From the NCBI RefSeq assembly GCF_002283555.1, contig NZ_MVOI01000007.1, positions 1 through 64,000 of the forward strand: DNA of 64,000 nucleotides. Direction: 5' to 3'. How positions within the stretch are numbered: the first letter of the stretch is position 1; each line of letters begins with the position of its first letter. This DNA comes from Rubrivirga sp. SAORIC476 (GTDB lineage: Bacteria > Bacteroidota > Rhodothermia > Rhodothermales > Rubricoccaceae). Below the pieces are notes generated by a model. That model was given only the letters and a program-made list of their open reading frames with translations. It had not been told where the DNA came from and searched no databases. The position numbers were made by a program, and so were the translations under genes. Positions 29,819 to 37,463 of this stretch are shown piece after piece.

Positions 29819-29837
29819 ACCAAAGGGGAGCGGCCCC
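29806..29837. other. Hairpin after the strawberry-notch helicase gene
   Basis: GGGGCCGCTCC-N10-GGAGCGGCCCC, an 11-bp perfect stem. It lies 22 bases after the helicase stop and 47 bases before the next start codon. No T-run on the minus strand, so it may be an attenuator or processing site and not a simple terminator. Confidence 0.65.
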
Positions 29838-29858
29838 GACGCAGGCTTTGCGCTCCTT

Positions 29859-32800
29859 TCAGGCGGCTTTGCGGTAGCCCACCCCTTCCCCTCCTCGGAT
29901 TTCGACCACGGGCCGGTGCTCCGTCACCGCTCCCAGGACTCGTGCGGCCCGCTCGCCTGTCGGGACGAAGAACCGGGTGCGGAAGGCGTGGACCTCGGCG
30001 AAGACCCCATCAGCCTCCAGCTCGCGCATGGCCGCGTAGTCCGGACCCACGAGTTCGATCCGGGGCTCGTCTGCCACGCGTCGGCGGCGGAGCTGCCAGC
30101 CGTTGGCGAGGTCGGCCTCAGCCCCGGCGAGTAGACGCTCCGCCAGCGCCTCGGGCGAGATCTCGACGCGGTCGCCAGAGGCGCCGAGGGCCTTGAGCGT
30201 CGCGCTCAGGTGCTCGGGCATCACGGCCCGGCCGATCATGCGCTCGCCCGCGTCCGTCTGGGCGCGGTAAATGCGTGGGTGCCCCGCGATCCGGTCCCAG
30301 ATGGGCAGGATGGTCCCGGTGACGAGGTGGATGGGCTCCGTGTAGAACTCGGGTGCGGCGTCGACGCCAGCGGCCCAGAGCTCCCGGGCCTCGTCGGTGG
30401 GAATGGGCTGGTGGCCTCCCTCCTCTCCGGGCCGGTTCAGGTCGGTCTCGTCCATGAGCCGATTCGACCGCACGCCGACGCGGCGGATGCGACCGACGAC
30501 GCGGCCCGTCTCGGTCGTCCGGCTCCCGGCGCGGAAGAGCGCGTAGGGGTGGCCGCTCCGGCGGTTGACGACTAACCCGGCCCAGGAACCGAGTGCCTGC
30601 GCCTCCTTGGCCCAGCGCCAGATCTCATCCCAGTCCACGACCTCGGTCCGCCGGGTGAGCTCCAGCGTCACGACCTGCGTCGTCGCGCCCGAACGAGGAT
30701 GGGTGTAGACTAGCCGCTCGTCGGTCTTGACGGTGCGCTCGGCACGGATCGTCTCGACGCCCAGGTCGAGCGTTCCGGCCTCGCGCGCCGCCTCCGTCGC
30801 TTCCTCGAGGTAGCCGTACCACGAGTCGAAGACCGCGTCCATGGCGCCCGTCTGGAGCGAGAGCAGCCGGTTTAAGAACTTCGGCACCTCGGGGACGGCC
30901 CCGACGTTCAGTTGCCCGTCGGCATCGAGCACTTTGATGCCCATCTGCTCCTCGACGAGCGCGGGCGTGACGCCAGAGGCCACGGCTCGGCCCTCGCCCC
31001 GGTAGAGGTCCACGAACCAGTTGTGCAGGCTCGCGCGCGAGAGCGGGGTCTCCAGGTTGAACTCGGACGAGAGCAGCCCCTGGCTCGCCGTCTGGCGCTG
31101 GCCCTTCGTGAGCGCGCCGAGCTGGTCGAGCCGCCGCGCGATGGTGGACAGGAAGCGGCGCTGGGCCTTGAGGTTGGTCGTGACCAAGACGAGCTCCGGT
31201 GGGCACGCCTGGTTGGCCCGGTGGACCCGGCCCATCCCCTGCACGCACCGGGCGCTGCTCCAGCCCGGCTCGACGCAGTAGAGGACCCGACGCTGTTGGT
31301 TGTCGGCCGCGAGGTCGGCGTGGTAGCTCCGGCCGGTGCCCCCGGCCTGGCTGAAGACGAGGACGCGGCGCTTGCCCGCCATGAACTCGTCCGCCTCCGC
31401 GTTGCACGTCCTCCGGGTTCTGCGCTCCTCGACGACCAGCTCGATACTGTCCACGGTCTTGGTGACGAACCGGCGACCACGGCCCGTCACCTCGGCCACG
31501 GCGTCGGGTCCGAAGTGGGCCACGACCTGGTCGAGTACGCCGTGCGGCACGGACACCGCCCCCACCTCCAGCATCAGCCGGTCCCGCGCGGCCACGGCCT
31601 CTGGCGACTGGACGAAGTCGCCCGCGGCGTTCTTGACCGGCCGCGATCTCACGCGCCCGTCGTCGTCCTCGTACTCCTCGTAGAGCGTGGTCGGGAAGCT
31701 GGCCTCGACGAACTGTAGGAGTTGGTCGCGCGGGGTCACGTCGAGGTCCCGTAGATCCTCCCCGTTCGCCACCGCCTTGGCATAGGCCCGCTCGGTGGCC
31801 GCCTCCATCGTGGACACCAGTTGCACGACGCAGCTCTCGCCCGCGACCAGCCGGGCCTCCATGTCCCGGATCAGGCTCGGCGCGCTCATGGACACGAGCA
31901 CGTGGAGGAAGAACCTCTGGTGGGCGCCCCAGAACTGGCTGTAGGCCGCGGCCCGCGCCCGGCCGCACTTGTCGGCCTTCGTGACCTCGAGCGCGCTCTG
32001 GATGTTGCGGAGCACGACCTGCCACGCCTGGGCGCAGCGGTCGTAGGTCTGGGCTTGGTGCGGCACGAGGTCGTGGACGAGCGTCCGGTAGTCGACCCCG
32101 TCGTAAGAAACGCTCCGGGCGAGGTAGAGCCCCATCGACTTGAGGTCCTTCGCCACGAGCTCCATCGCCGCGATGCCGCCCGCGCTGACCTTCTCGACGA
32201 ACGCCTCGACGGTCGGGAACGGGGTGCCCCGGCCCCAGAGCCCCAGGCGGGCGGCGTAGGCGAGGTTCGAGACCTCGGTGGCGCCCGTCGCGCTCGCGTA
32301 GACGACGCGGGCGTTCGGAAGTCGGTCTTGCAACTCGACACCCGCCAACGCTCGCTGCGAGGCCTTCTTGACGCCACGGCCGCCCTGACGGTCGAGGGCA
32401 GAAGCCATGTTGTGCGACTCGTCGAAGACGACGACGCCCTCGAAGTCAGGCTCGCCCTCGGCGCCCGCCAGCCAAGCGGTGACCTGTTCCAGCCGGTCGA
32501 TGCCCGTCTCCACGCCGTCCCGCTCGCGGGGCTTGCCCTTGAGCGTGTCGTAGCTCGCGAAGCAGATGCCGTCGGCGCGCTGGATGGGCCCCTTGCACGC
32601 GCTGAGGTCGAAGACGAAGTCGGCCGGGCCGCCGAGGGCGGTCCAGTCGCGGACGGCGTCGCGCATGAGGCTCCGGTTCTCGCTCACCCAGAGGGCGCGG
32701 CGGCGCCCCTGGAGCACGTTGTCGAGGATGATCGCGGCCGACTGGCGGCCTTTTCCAACCCCGGTCCCGTCACCGAGGAAGAACCCCTGGCGCGGCCCGC

Positions 32801-33365
32801 CTGCCTCCCCACTCCCCGGTAGCACCTCGCTGTGCGCGGAGCCCGCCCGGACGACGGTCTCGAGTTGAGCGTCGGAGAGGTGGCCTCCTGTCACGAGGTG
32901 CTGGGGCAGCGTCGGGCGGTAGTCGCACTGCGGCGCGCTGGCCGCGGCCATCGCGGCCGACTCGACGAGGCGCGTCGGGTGGGGGCACGCGCCGGGGACC
33001 CGGACGCTCGGGCGGTAGGCGTCGAACACGGACGCCGTGAGCGCGCCCGCCTCGGTGCGCGCGCGGGCGGCCTCGACCGTCAACGGGAGAGCGTTCGTGA
33101 AGGGCCACGCCGACGCCGTCTTCGGGCAGACGGACACCGCCGCCCTCGGGCGGTGTGGTACGGCACCCAGAGTGGCGACGCGAGGGGCGAGAAGGGCGAA
33201 GAGGTCGAGCTGCTCGACCGGAGATGCTGTCGCGCGAGTTGCGACGTTTGAAACGGAGGGAGCCACGGGGTTTCCGGCTGGCACGAAGTGCGGAGCCTCT
33301 TCCTGGGACACTCCCCAGTGGGCTCCGGCCCGCCGCGTTGACGGGCTCGCCCAAAGGCCCGGCAT
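29859..33365 (-). CDS. Strawberry-notch-like superfamily 2 helicase
   Basis: 1168 aa if started at 33365; an internal start is possible because the first 140 residues are poorly conserved in character. The N-terminal ATPase has Walker A GDGTGVGK (198-205), ALWVSENRSLMRDAV, box II VVVFDESHNMASAL and box III-like VVYASATGATEVSNL. The second helicase lobe has RRVLVFSQAGGTGRSYHADLAADNQ (in part), CVQGMGRVHRANQ and LVTTNLKAQRRFLSTIARRLDQLGALT. This is the bacterial strawberry-notch (SBNO) family, found mostly on plasmids and phages, with an uncertain role in DNA replication or anti-defence. It is the largest protein here and first gene of the accessory run. Confidence 0.85.
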   Translation of the reverse strand: MPGLWASPSTRRAGAHWGVSQEEAPHFVPAGNPVAPSVSNVATRATASPVEQLDLFALLAPRVATLGAVPHRPRAAVSVCPKTASAWPFTNALPLTVEAARARTEAGALTASVFDAYRPSVRVPGACPHPTRLVESAAMAAASAPQCDYRPTLPQHLVTGGHLSDAQLETVVRAGSAHSEVLPGSGEAGGPRQGFFLGDGTGVGKGRQSAAIILDNVLQGRRRALWVSENRSLMRDAVRDWTALGGPADFVFDLSACKGPIQRADGICFASYDTLKGKPRERDGVETGIDRLEQVTAWLAGAEGEPDFEGVVVFDESHNMASALDRQGGRGVKKASQRALAGVELQDRLPNARVVYASATGATEVSNLAYAARLGLWGRGTPFPTVEAFVEKVSAGGIAAMELVAKDLKSMGLYLARSVSYDGVDYRTLVHDLVPHQAQTYDRCAQAWQVVLRNIQSALEVTKADKCGRARAAAYSQFWGAHQRFFLHVLVSMSAPSLIRDMEARLVAGESCVVQLVSTMEAATERAYAKAVANGEDLRDLDVTPRDQLLQFVEASFPTTLYEEYEDDDGRVRSRPVKNAAGDFVQSPEAVAARDRLMLEVGAVSVPHGVLDQVVAHFGPDAVAEVTGRGRRFVTKTVDSIELVVEERRTRRTCNAEADEFMAGKRRVLVFSQAGGTGRSYHADLAADNQQRRVLYCVEPGWSSARCVQGMGRVHRANQACPPELVLVTTNLKAQRRFLSTIARRLDQLGALTKGQRQTASQGLLSSEFNLETPLSRASLHNWFVDLYRGEGRAVASGVTPALVEEQMGIKVLDADGQLNVGAVPEVPKFLNRLLSLQTGAMDAVFDSWYGYLEEATEAAREAGTLDLGVETIRAERTVKTDERLVYTHPRSGATTQVVTLELTRRTEVVDWDEIWRWAKEAQALGSWAGLVVNRRSGHPYALFRAGSRTTETGRVVGRIRRVGVRSNRLMDETDLNRPGEEGGHQPIPTDEARELWAAGVDAAPEFYTEPIHLVTGTILPIWDRIAGHPRIYRAQTDAGERMIGRAVMPEHLSATLKALGASGDRVEISPEALAERLLAGAEADLANGWQLRRRRVADEPRIELVGPDYAAMRELEADGVFAEVHAFRTRFFVPTGERAARVLGAVTEHRPVVEIRGGEGVGYRKAA

Positions 33366-33613
33366 CGCGGGGGACGCGGTGGCGACCCGGCACCCATCCT
33401 TTCAGATTGCACCCCCCGACTTTTCGATCAGCACGCCCGAACCTTTCGATTCGCCCCCCGAGGTAGATCCCGTCACTGTCCCCCGTCCACCGGGTTTGGG
33501 AGGCATCGAAGCCGGAGCCGTGGCTCCGGGAGGCAGACGCGGAGCCGCTCCGGGCACGAGCGCCTGCCGAGACGTCGCCCAGGGCTTCGACCCGCCGTTC
33601 TACGCTCGCCCCC

Positions 33614-34705
33614 TCATCCGACCGGCGCCAGCAGAGGCGACGGGACGTCGGACCGGCGCGGGGCCACCCGCCGACGGACGGCCAGCGTCGGCCGCTCGAC
33701 GATGGCGTAGAACGCGCCGCCGACGGCCCCGATCGCGACGAGTGCGCCCGCCACGTGGAGCACCAGCGGCACGCCCGGGAGCGCCTCGGCCACGAGCCGG
33801 CGGTACACGTCGGCGACCACCATGTGGGTCATGTAGACGCTGTACGACGTGAGCGCGACGGCCCGGACGGCGCGCGACGCCGCAAGCGGGAGCGGTCGCC
33901 TGTCCGCCGTCGCGACTACGACGGCCACGAACGCCAGGGCCACGCCCGAGTAGGCGTAGCGGTTGAGGACGTTGACGGGGAGCCACGGGATCGTGGCGAC
34001 GAAGACGACGCCTGGGAGCGCGAGCGCCCGCCCCGCCCGGCGGAGCGCGGGCCAGAGCTCCGGCCGCCGGTAGTACACGTAGGCCGCGGCCACGCCGAGC
34101 GCGAGCCCCTCCAGCCGCATGTGGGTCGCCGTGTAGTGGAGTCCCCACGGCGAGGCCCCTTCGGGGACCGTCACCACCCGGGCCACGAGCGAGAGCAGCG
34201 CGGCGGCCCCGAGCGCGAGCGGGACGCCGCCCCGGACGCGGCGCGCGGCCCCGAGTACGAGGGGGAGCCCGAGGTAGAAGTGCTCCTCGACGCAGAGCGA
34301 CCAGCTCACGCCCCAGTACGGCATCCCGGTATAGTTCTGGACGAACGCGAGGTAGCGCCAGTCGAACGGGTCGGCGTTGTCGGTGAACGCCGCCCGGAGC
34401 CCGTACACCGTGACGAGGGCGACGAGGTAAGGTGGGATGGTCCGGAGCCACCGGCGCGCCCAGAACCGGCGGAGCCCGACGTCCCCGTAGCGGCCGAGCT
34501 CGCGCCAGTAGAGCCCGCCGACGAGCCAGCCGGAGAGCACGAAGAACAGGTCCACCCCGACCCACCCCGACTCGAACACGCGGGCCATGCCGGGGCCGAC
34601 ATCGAGGACCCCCTCGCCGACCAGGTTCACCGGGACCACGAGCGCGATGGCGACGGCGCGCAGAAGGTCGAGGTTCGCGACGCGCGAAGCAGCGGCGTCC
34701 TTCAT
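33614..34705 (-). CDS. Acyltransferase 3 family membrane protein
   Basis: 363 aa from ATG 34705, with about ten hydrophobic segments. N-terminal LDLLRAVAIALVV and GVDLFFVLSGWLVGGLYW are the AT-3 hallmarks; WSLCVEEHFYLGLPLVL is the family's conserved block. Such proteins O-acylate sugars of exopolysaccharide or lipopolysaccharide at the inner membrane, but the substrate cannot be told. The start is chosen because MKDAAASRVANLDLLRA is the usual beginning. A CCTTAAA-N6-TCAGGT element (34766-34784) lies 61 bases upstream. Confidence 0.85.
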   Translation of the reverse strand: MKDAAASRVANLDLLRAVAIALVVPVNLVGEGVLDVGPGMARVFESGWVGVDLFFVLSGWLVGGLYWRELGRYGDVGLRRFWARRWLRTIPPYLVALVTVYGLRAAFTDNADPFDWRYLAFVQNYTGMPYWGVSWSLCVEEHFYLGLPLVLGAARRVRGGVPLALGAAALLSLVARVVTVPEGASPWGLHYTATHMRLEGLALGVAAAYVYYRRPELWPALRRAGRALALPGVVFVATIPWLPVNVLNRYAYSGVALAFVAVVVATADRRPLPLAASRAVRAVALTSYSVYMTHMVVADVYRRLVAEALPGVPLVLHVAGALVAIGAVGGAFYAIVERPTLAVRRRVAPRRSDVPSPLLAPVG

Positions 34706-34765
34706 ACACGGTCCGGGGGGAGCGTGGAAGATGCCCACGGCTCCCTATGCCAAACCTGTGCGCCG

Positions 34766-34784
34766 CCTTAAATCCCTGTCAGGT
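34766..34784. promoter_or_regulatory. CCTTAAA-N6-TCAGGT element, copy A
   Basis: CCTTAAA, six bases, TCAGGT, followed by AGACGGAT. It is the same motif as at 44009 and 47597. It overlaps the stop codon of the 34779-35207 gene and lies 61 bases upstream of the acyltransferase start on the minus strand. Confidence 0.6.
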
Positions 34785-35207
34785 AGACGGATCCGTGCGC
34801 CGCGTTGCCCACGCCGCGAGGGCGGGCAGGACCGTCACCTGGACGATGGGGAGCAGGCCGACGTCGTGGCCGGCGACGCGGACGGTCGGCATCTGGTCGG
34901 TGTAGGACCAGAGGTCGAGCCGCTGCGCGGCCCACTCGAGCCCGACGGCGGCGGCGAAGCCGACGCCCAGGAGCGCGGCGGTGCCGCTGGGCGTGAGGCG
35001 CCGGACGGGTTCGCGCCCCACGAGCCGTCCGGCCAGCGCGCCCACCCCGAGATTGATGGCGACGTCGCCGGCGGTGGCCGCGAGCATGAGCGCGTCGTGC
35101 TTGGGCTTCGGCAGGCCCGTCATGTCGTAGAACGGCGGGCACTGGGCGTATTCCCACACGCCGTGGAGGGCGGCGGACCAGAGAGCGAAGCGGGTGCGGG
35201 TCGTCAT
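34779..35207 (-). CDS. Small membrane protein, hypothetical
   Basis: 142 aa with at least three hydrophobic segments (ALWSAALHGVWEY; INLGVGALAGRLV; GTAALLGVGFAAAVGLEW). The pattern TTRTRFALWSAALHGVWEYAQCPPFYDM is typical of an unnamed membrane family next to small metal- or stress-linked operons. Its ATG overlaps the stop of the methyltransferase gene (35204-35207), so the two are probably translated together. Confidence 0.7.
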   Translation of the reverse strand: MTTRTRFALWSAALHGVWEYAQCPPFYDMTGLPKPKHDALMLAATAGDVAINLGVGALAGRLVGREPVRRLTPSGTAALLGVGFAAAVGLEWAAQRLDLWSYTDQMPTVRVAGHDVGLLPIVQVTVLPALAAWATRRTDPST

Positions 35208-35860
35208 GAGATCGGGGGGACGCCGGCGCCGAGGTAAGCGCCGCCGAAGAAGAAGGAGCGGTCGGTGTCGAGCGGCGCGTACCGGTGGAGGACGGGCCGG
35301 AGGTCGCGGCGGGCCATCTCCCACGTCTCGCCAAGCGGCCTGGCGAGCGCGAAGGCGGCCGTCTGGACGAGGCCGGGCCACGCACGTGGGATGCGGAAAT
35401 CCAGAACGGCGACCCGTCCGCCCGGCGTGAGCGCTTGGGCGGCGCGCTCGATGACGGCCTCGGGGTCCGGCATCATCGAGAGAGAGAACGTCGCGAGCAC
35501 GCGGTCCGGCGCGCCGAGGTCGGCCGAGAGGGCGTCGGCGTGGACGAGCTCGACCTGGGGGAGGCCGCGCGTGCGCTGGCGGGCGCGGTCGAGGGCGCCG
35601 GACGACACGTCGAGGCCGACGACGCGCCCGCCCTCCCCCACCGCGCGGGCGAGGAGCGGGAGGTTCCGGCCGGTCCCGCACCCGACGTCGAGGACGGCGT
35701 CGCCGGGGCGGACGTGGAGCGCCTCGATGGCCGCGCGCCGGTAGGCGCCCGCGCGGAAGCCGACGAGCGGGAAGGCCGCCAGCGCGAGGTCGTAGCCGCG
35801 CGCGGTCCGGTCGTAGACCTCGCGGACACGCTCGGTCCAGTCGGCTGGGGAGTCAGGCAT
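35204..35860 (-). CDS. Class I SAM-dependent methyltransferase
   Basis: 218 aa. SAM-binding motif I VLDVGCGTGRNLPLLARAV (about residues 55-73), then acidic loop VVGLDVSSGALDRAR, motif post-I HADALSAD and motif LTPGGRVAVLDFRIP. The layout follows UbiE-like small-molecule methyltransferases. The C-terminal part (RRDLRPVLHRYAPLDTDRSFFFGGAYLGAG) is typical of this subgroup. The substrate is unknown. It sits in an operon with a cupredoxin lipoprotein and the small membrane protein; overlaps both neighbours by a few bases. Confidence 0.8.
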   Translation of the reverse strand: MPDSPADWTERVREVYDRTARGYDLALAAFPLVGFRAGAYRRAAIEALHVRPGDAVLDVGCGTGRNLPLLARAVGEGGRVVGLDVSSGALDRARQRTRGLPQVELVHADALSADLGAPDRVLATFSLSMMPDPEAVIERAAQALTPGGRVAVLDFRIPRAWPGLVQTAAFALARPLGETWEMARRDLRPVLHRYAPLDTDRSFFFGGAYLGAGVPPIS

Positions 35861-36080
35861 CGGCGTCGGCGGGCGTCCAGAGCAATGTGGCGGCGAGAGC
35901 GCGCTCGGCCTTGGCGGCGTCGATCTCGTCGCCCAGGCGGTCGATGCGCGCGAGCGCGAGGCGCCGGACGACGTGGGCGGCCTCGCCGAGCGGGGCGCCG
36001 GCCAGTCCGTCCACGTCGAGACCGAGCGCCCGGGCCGCCGCGAGGAGGCGGTCCCGGTCTACGTGGGTGTCGGCGGGCAC
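35853..36080 (-). CDS. Small hypothetical protein
   Basis: 75 aa, helical (DRDRLLAAARALGLDVDGLAG; VVRRLALARIDRLGDEIDAAKAERALAATLLW). Its 3' end overlaps the methyltransferase start by eight bases and its start is three bases after the cupredoxin stop, so it is a genuine operon member. Function unknown; no metal motif. Confidence 0.6.
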   Translation of the reverse strand: MPADTHVDRDRLLAAARALGLDVDGLAGAPLGEAAHVVRRLALARIDRLGDEIDAAKAERALAATLLWTPADADA

Positions 36081-36083
36081 GGG

Positions 36084-36632
36084 TCAGGAGACGACGGCGA
36101 TGGTCCCGCGCTGCATGTCCATGCCGCAGACGAACTGGACCTCGCCGGCCTCGGTCGGCGTGAACTCGATGGCGACGGGCTCGCCGAGCGGGAGGTCCGT
36201 CGTGGGCACGTCGTAGGCCGGGAGCGTGATCTGGGACGAGCACTCGTCCTCGACCGTCCGCGTGAAGACGAGGCGGGCGGGGACGCCGGCCTCGAGGGCG
36301 ATCTGGCGGGGCTGGTAGCCCATGCGCCCGGCCTCGACCTCGACGACCTGGACGCCGTCGACCATCTCGGGCGCGGCGGCCTCGCCGTCGCCCGAGGCCA
36401 CGTGCTCGTGCTCGGCGCCGTCCATCATCGTGCCGTCGGGCATCTCGTGCATCTTGTCGGTGGCCTCGGCGCCCATGCCGGGCATGTCGGCGCGCTCATC
36501 GGTCGTCGGGACAGGGTCGACGACTTCCTGGACAACTCCGCCGTCGCCATCTCCGTCGCCGCAGGCGGCGAGGGCGAGGGGGGCGACGAGCAGCGCGGCG
36601 AGGATGGCGCGGTAGGGAAGGAAGCGGGTCAT
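36084..36632 (-). CDS. Cupredoxin-domain lipoprotein
   Basis: 182 aa. The signal peptide ends in the lipobox LAACGD (Cys near residue 24). A Met/His/Asp-rich linker follows (ADMPGMGAEATDKMHEMPDGTMMDGAEHEHV, in part) that can bind copper. Residues 95-182 form a cupredoxin fold, YQPRQIALEAGVPARLVFTRTVEDECSSQI, ending in FVCGMDMQRGTIAV with Cys-x-x-x-Met as part of a type 1-like site. Probably an outer- or inner-membrane-anchored periplasmic copper binder working with the efflux pump transcribed just upstream. Confidence 0.85.
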   Translation of the reverse strand: MTRFLPYRAILAALLVAPLALAACGDGDGDGGVVQEVVDPVPTTDERADMPGMGAEATDKMHEMPDGTMMDGAEHEHVASGDGEAAAPEMVDGVQVVEVEAGRMGYQPRQIALEAGVPARLVFTRTVEDECSSQITLPAYDVPTTDLPLGEPVAIEFTPTEAGEVQFVCGMDMQRGTIAVVS

Positions 36633-36653
36633 GGTGTTGGGGATGTTGGGGGG

Positions 36654-37463
36654 TTAGGGGGTACGAGTGAGAGCGGGGAGGTCGGGGTAGTCAGGGAGGA
36701 CGAGCTCGGGGGGCGCGTCTTCGGCGGTGTCGAGGGAGTCCGGCAGGGGGTCGGCCGCTGGCGCGGGGACGTCGGGAGTCAGAGGCACCAGGGAGCCTGT
36801 GTCCACGGCGGGTGCCGTCGGTCCGGACCAGCGGGGAGCGGGCGAGGCCGCCTCGGGGAGACGGACGAGGCGTGCGGGGTCGAGCGGTCGGCCGTCGGCG
36901 TCGCGGACCTCGAAATGGAGGTGGGCGCCCGTCGAGACGCCGTCGCGGCCAGGGCGCCCGCCGCTGGCGCCCAAGGCGACTCCGCGTGCGACGCGGAGGC
37001 CGAGGCGGAGGTCGGCGTCGACGGAGGCGAGGTGGGCGTAGCGCGTGCGGACGGGCTCGCCCGCCCCTCCGATCCCGGCCGGGTGGTCGATCTCGACGAC
37101 GAGCCCGTAGCCGGGCTGGCGCCCGACGGAGCGGACGACGCCCGGCGCGACGGTCCAGACGGCCGTGCCCTCGGGGACCGCGAGGTCGACGCCGTCGTGG
37201 TGGCGGACGCGGCCCGAGACGGGGTGGACGCGCGGTCCGAACGGCGAGCTGATAGGACCCTGGACCGGCCCCATCGGGAGGCGGGCGCTGAGCGCGGGCG
37301 AAGCCTCTGGCGCCAGAGGCTCCGGGGTGGGAGCCGCCAGCGAGACGGGGCCGGCCTCTGGCGGCGGCGCGACCGGGCGGTCCTGGGAGGCGAAGCGCTC
37401 GGCGGTGAAGCCCGAAGCGAGAAGGACGGCCACGACGGCCGCGAGGCGGAGGGGCGGCGTCAT
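36654..37463 (-). CDS. M23 family metallopeptidase
   Basis: 269 aa. The N-terminal hydrophobic segment (LRLAAVVAVLLASGF) is a signal peptide or anchor. The M23 (LytM) domain at residues about 65-180 has ISSPFGPRVHPVSGRVRHHDGVDLAVPEGTAVW (in part, HxxxD) and GAHLHFEVRD (HxH), the zinc ligands. It acts in the periplasm on peptidoglycan. The Pro/Ala-rich C-terminus is variable. It overlaps the cusA stop/start by ATGA (37460-37463), unusual for a peptidase in a metal-efflux operon. Confidence 0.8.
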   Translation of the reverse strand: MTPPLRLAAVVAVLLASGFTAERFASQDRPVAPPPEAGPVSLAAPTPEPLAPEASPALSARLPMGPVQGPISSPFGPRVHPVSGRVRHHDGVDLAVPEGTAVWTVAPGVVRSVGRQPGYGLVVEIDHPAGIGGAGEPVRTRYAHLASVDADLRLGLRVARGVALGASGGRPGRDGVSTGAHLHFEVRDADGRPLDPARLVRLPEAASPAPRWSGPTAPAVDTGSLVPLTPDVPAPAADPLPDSLDTAEDAPPELVLPDYPDLPALTRTP

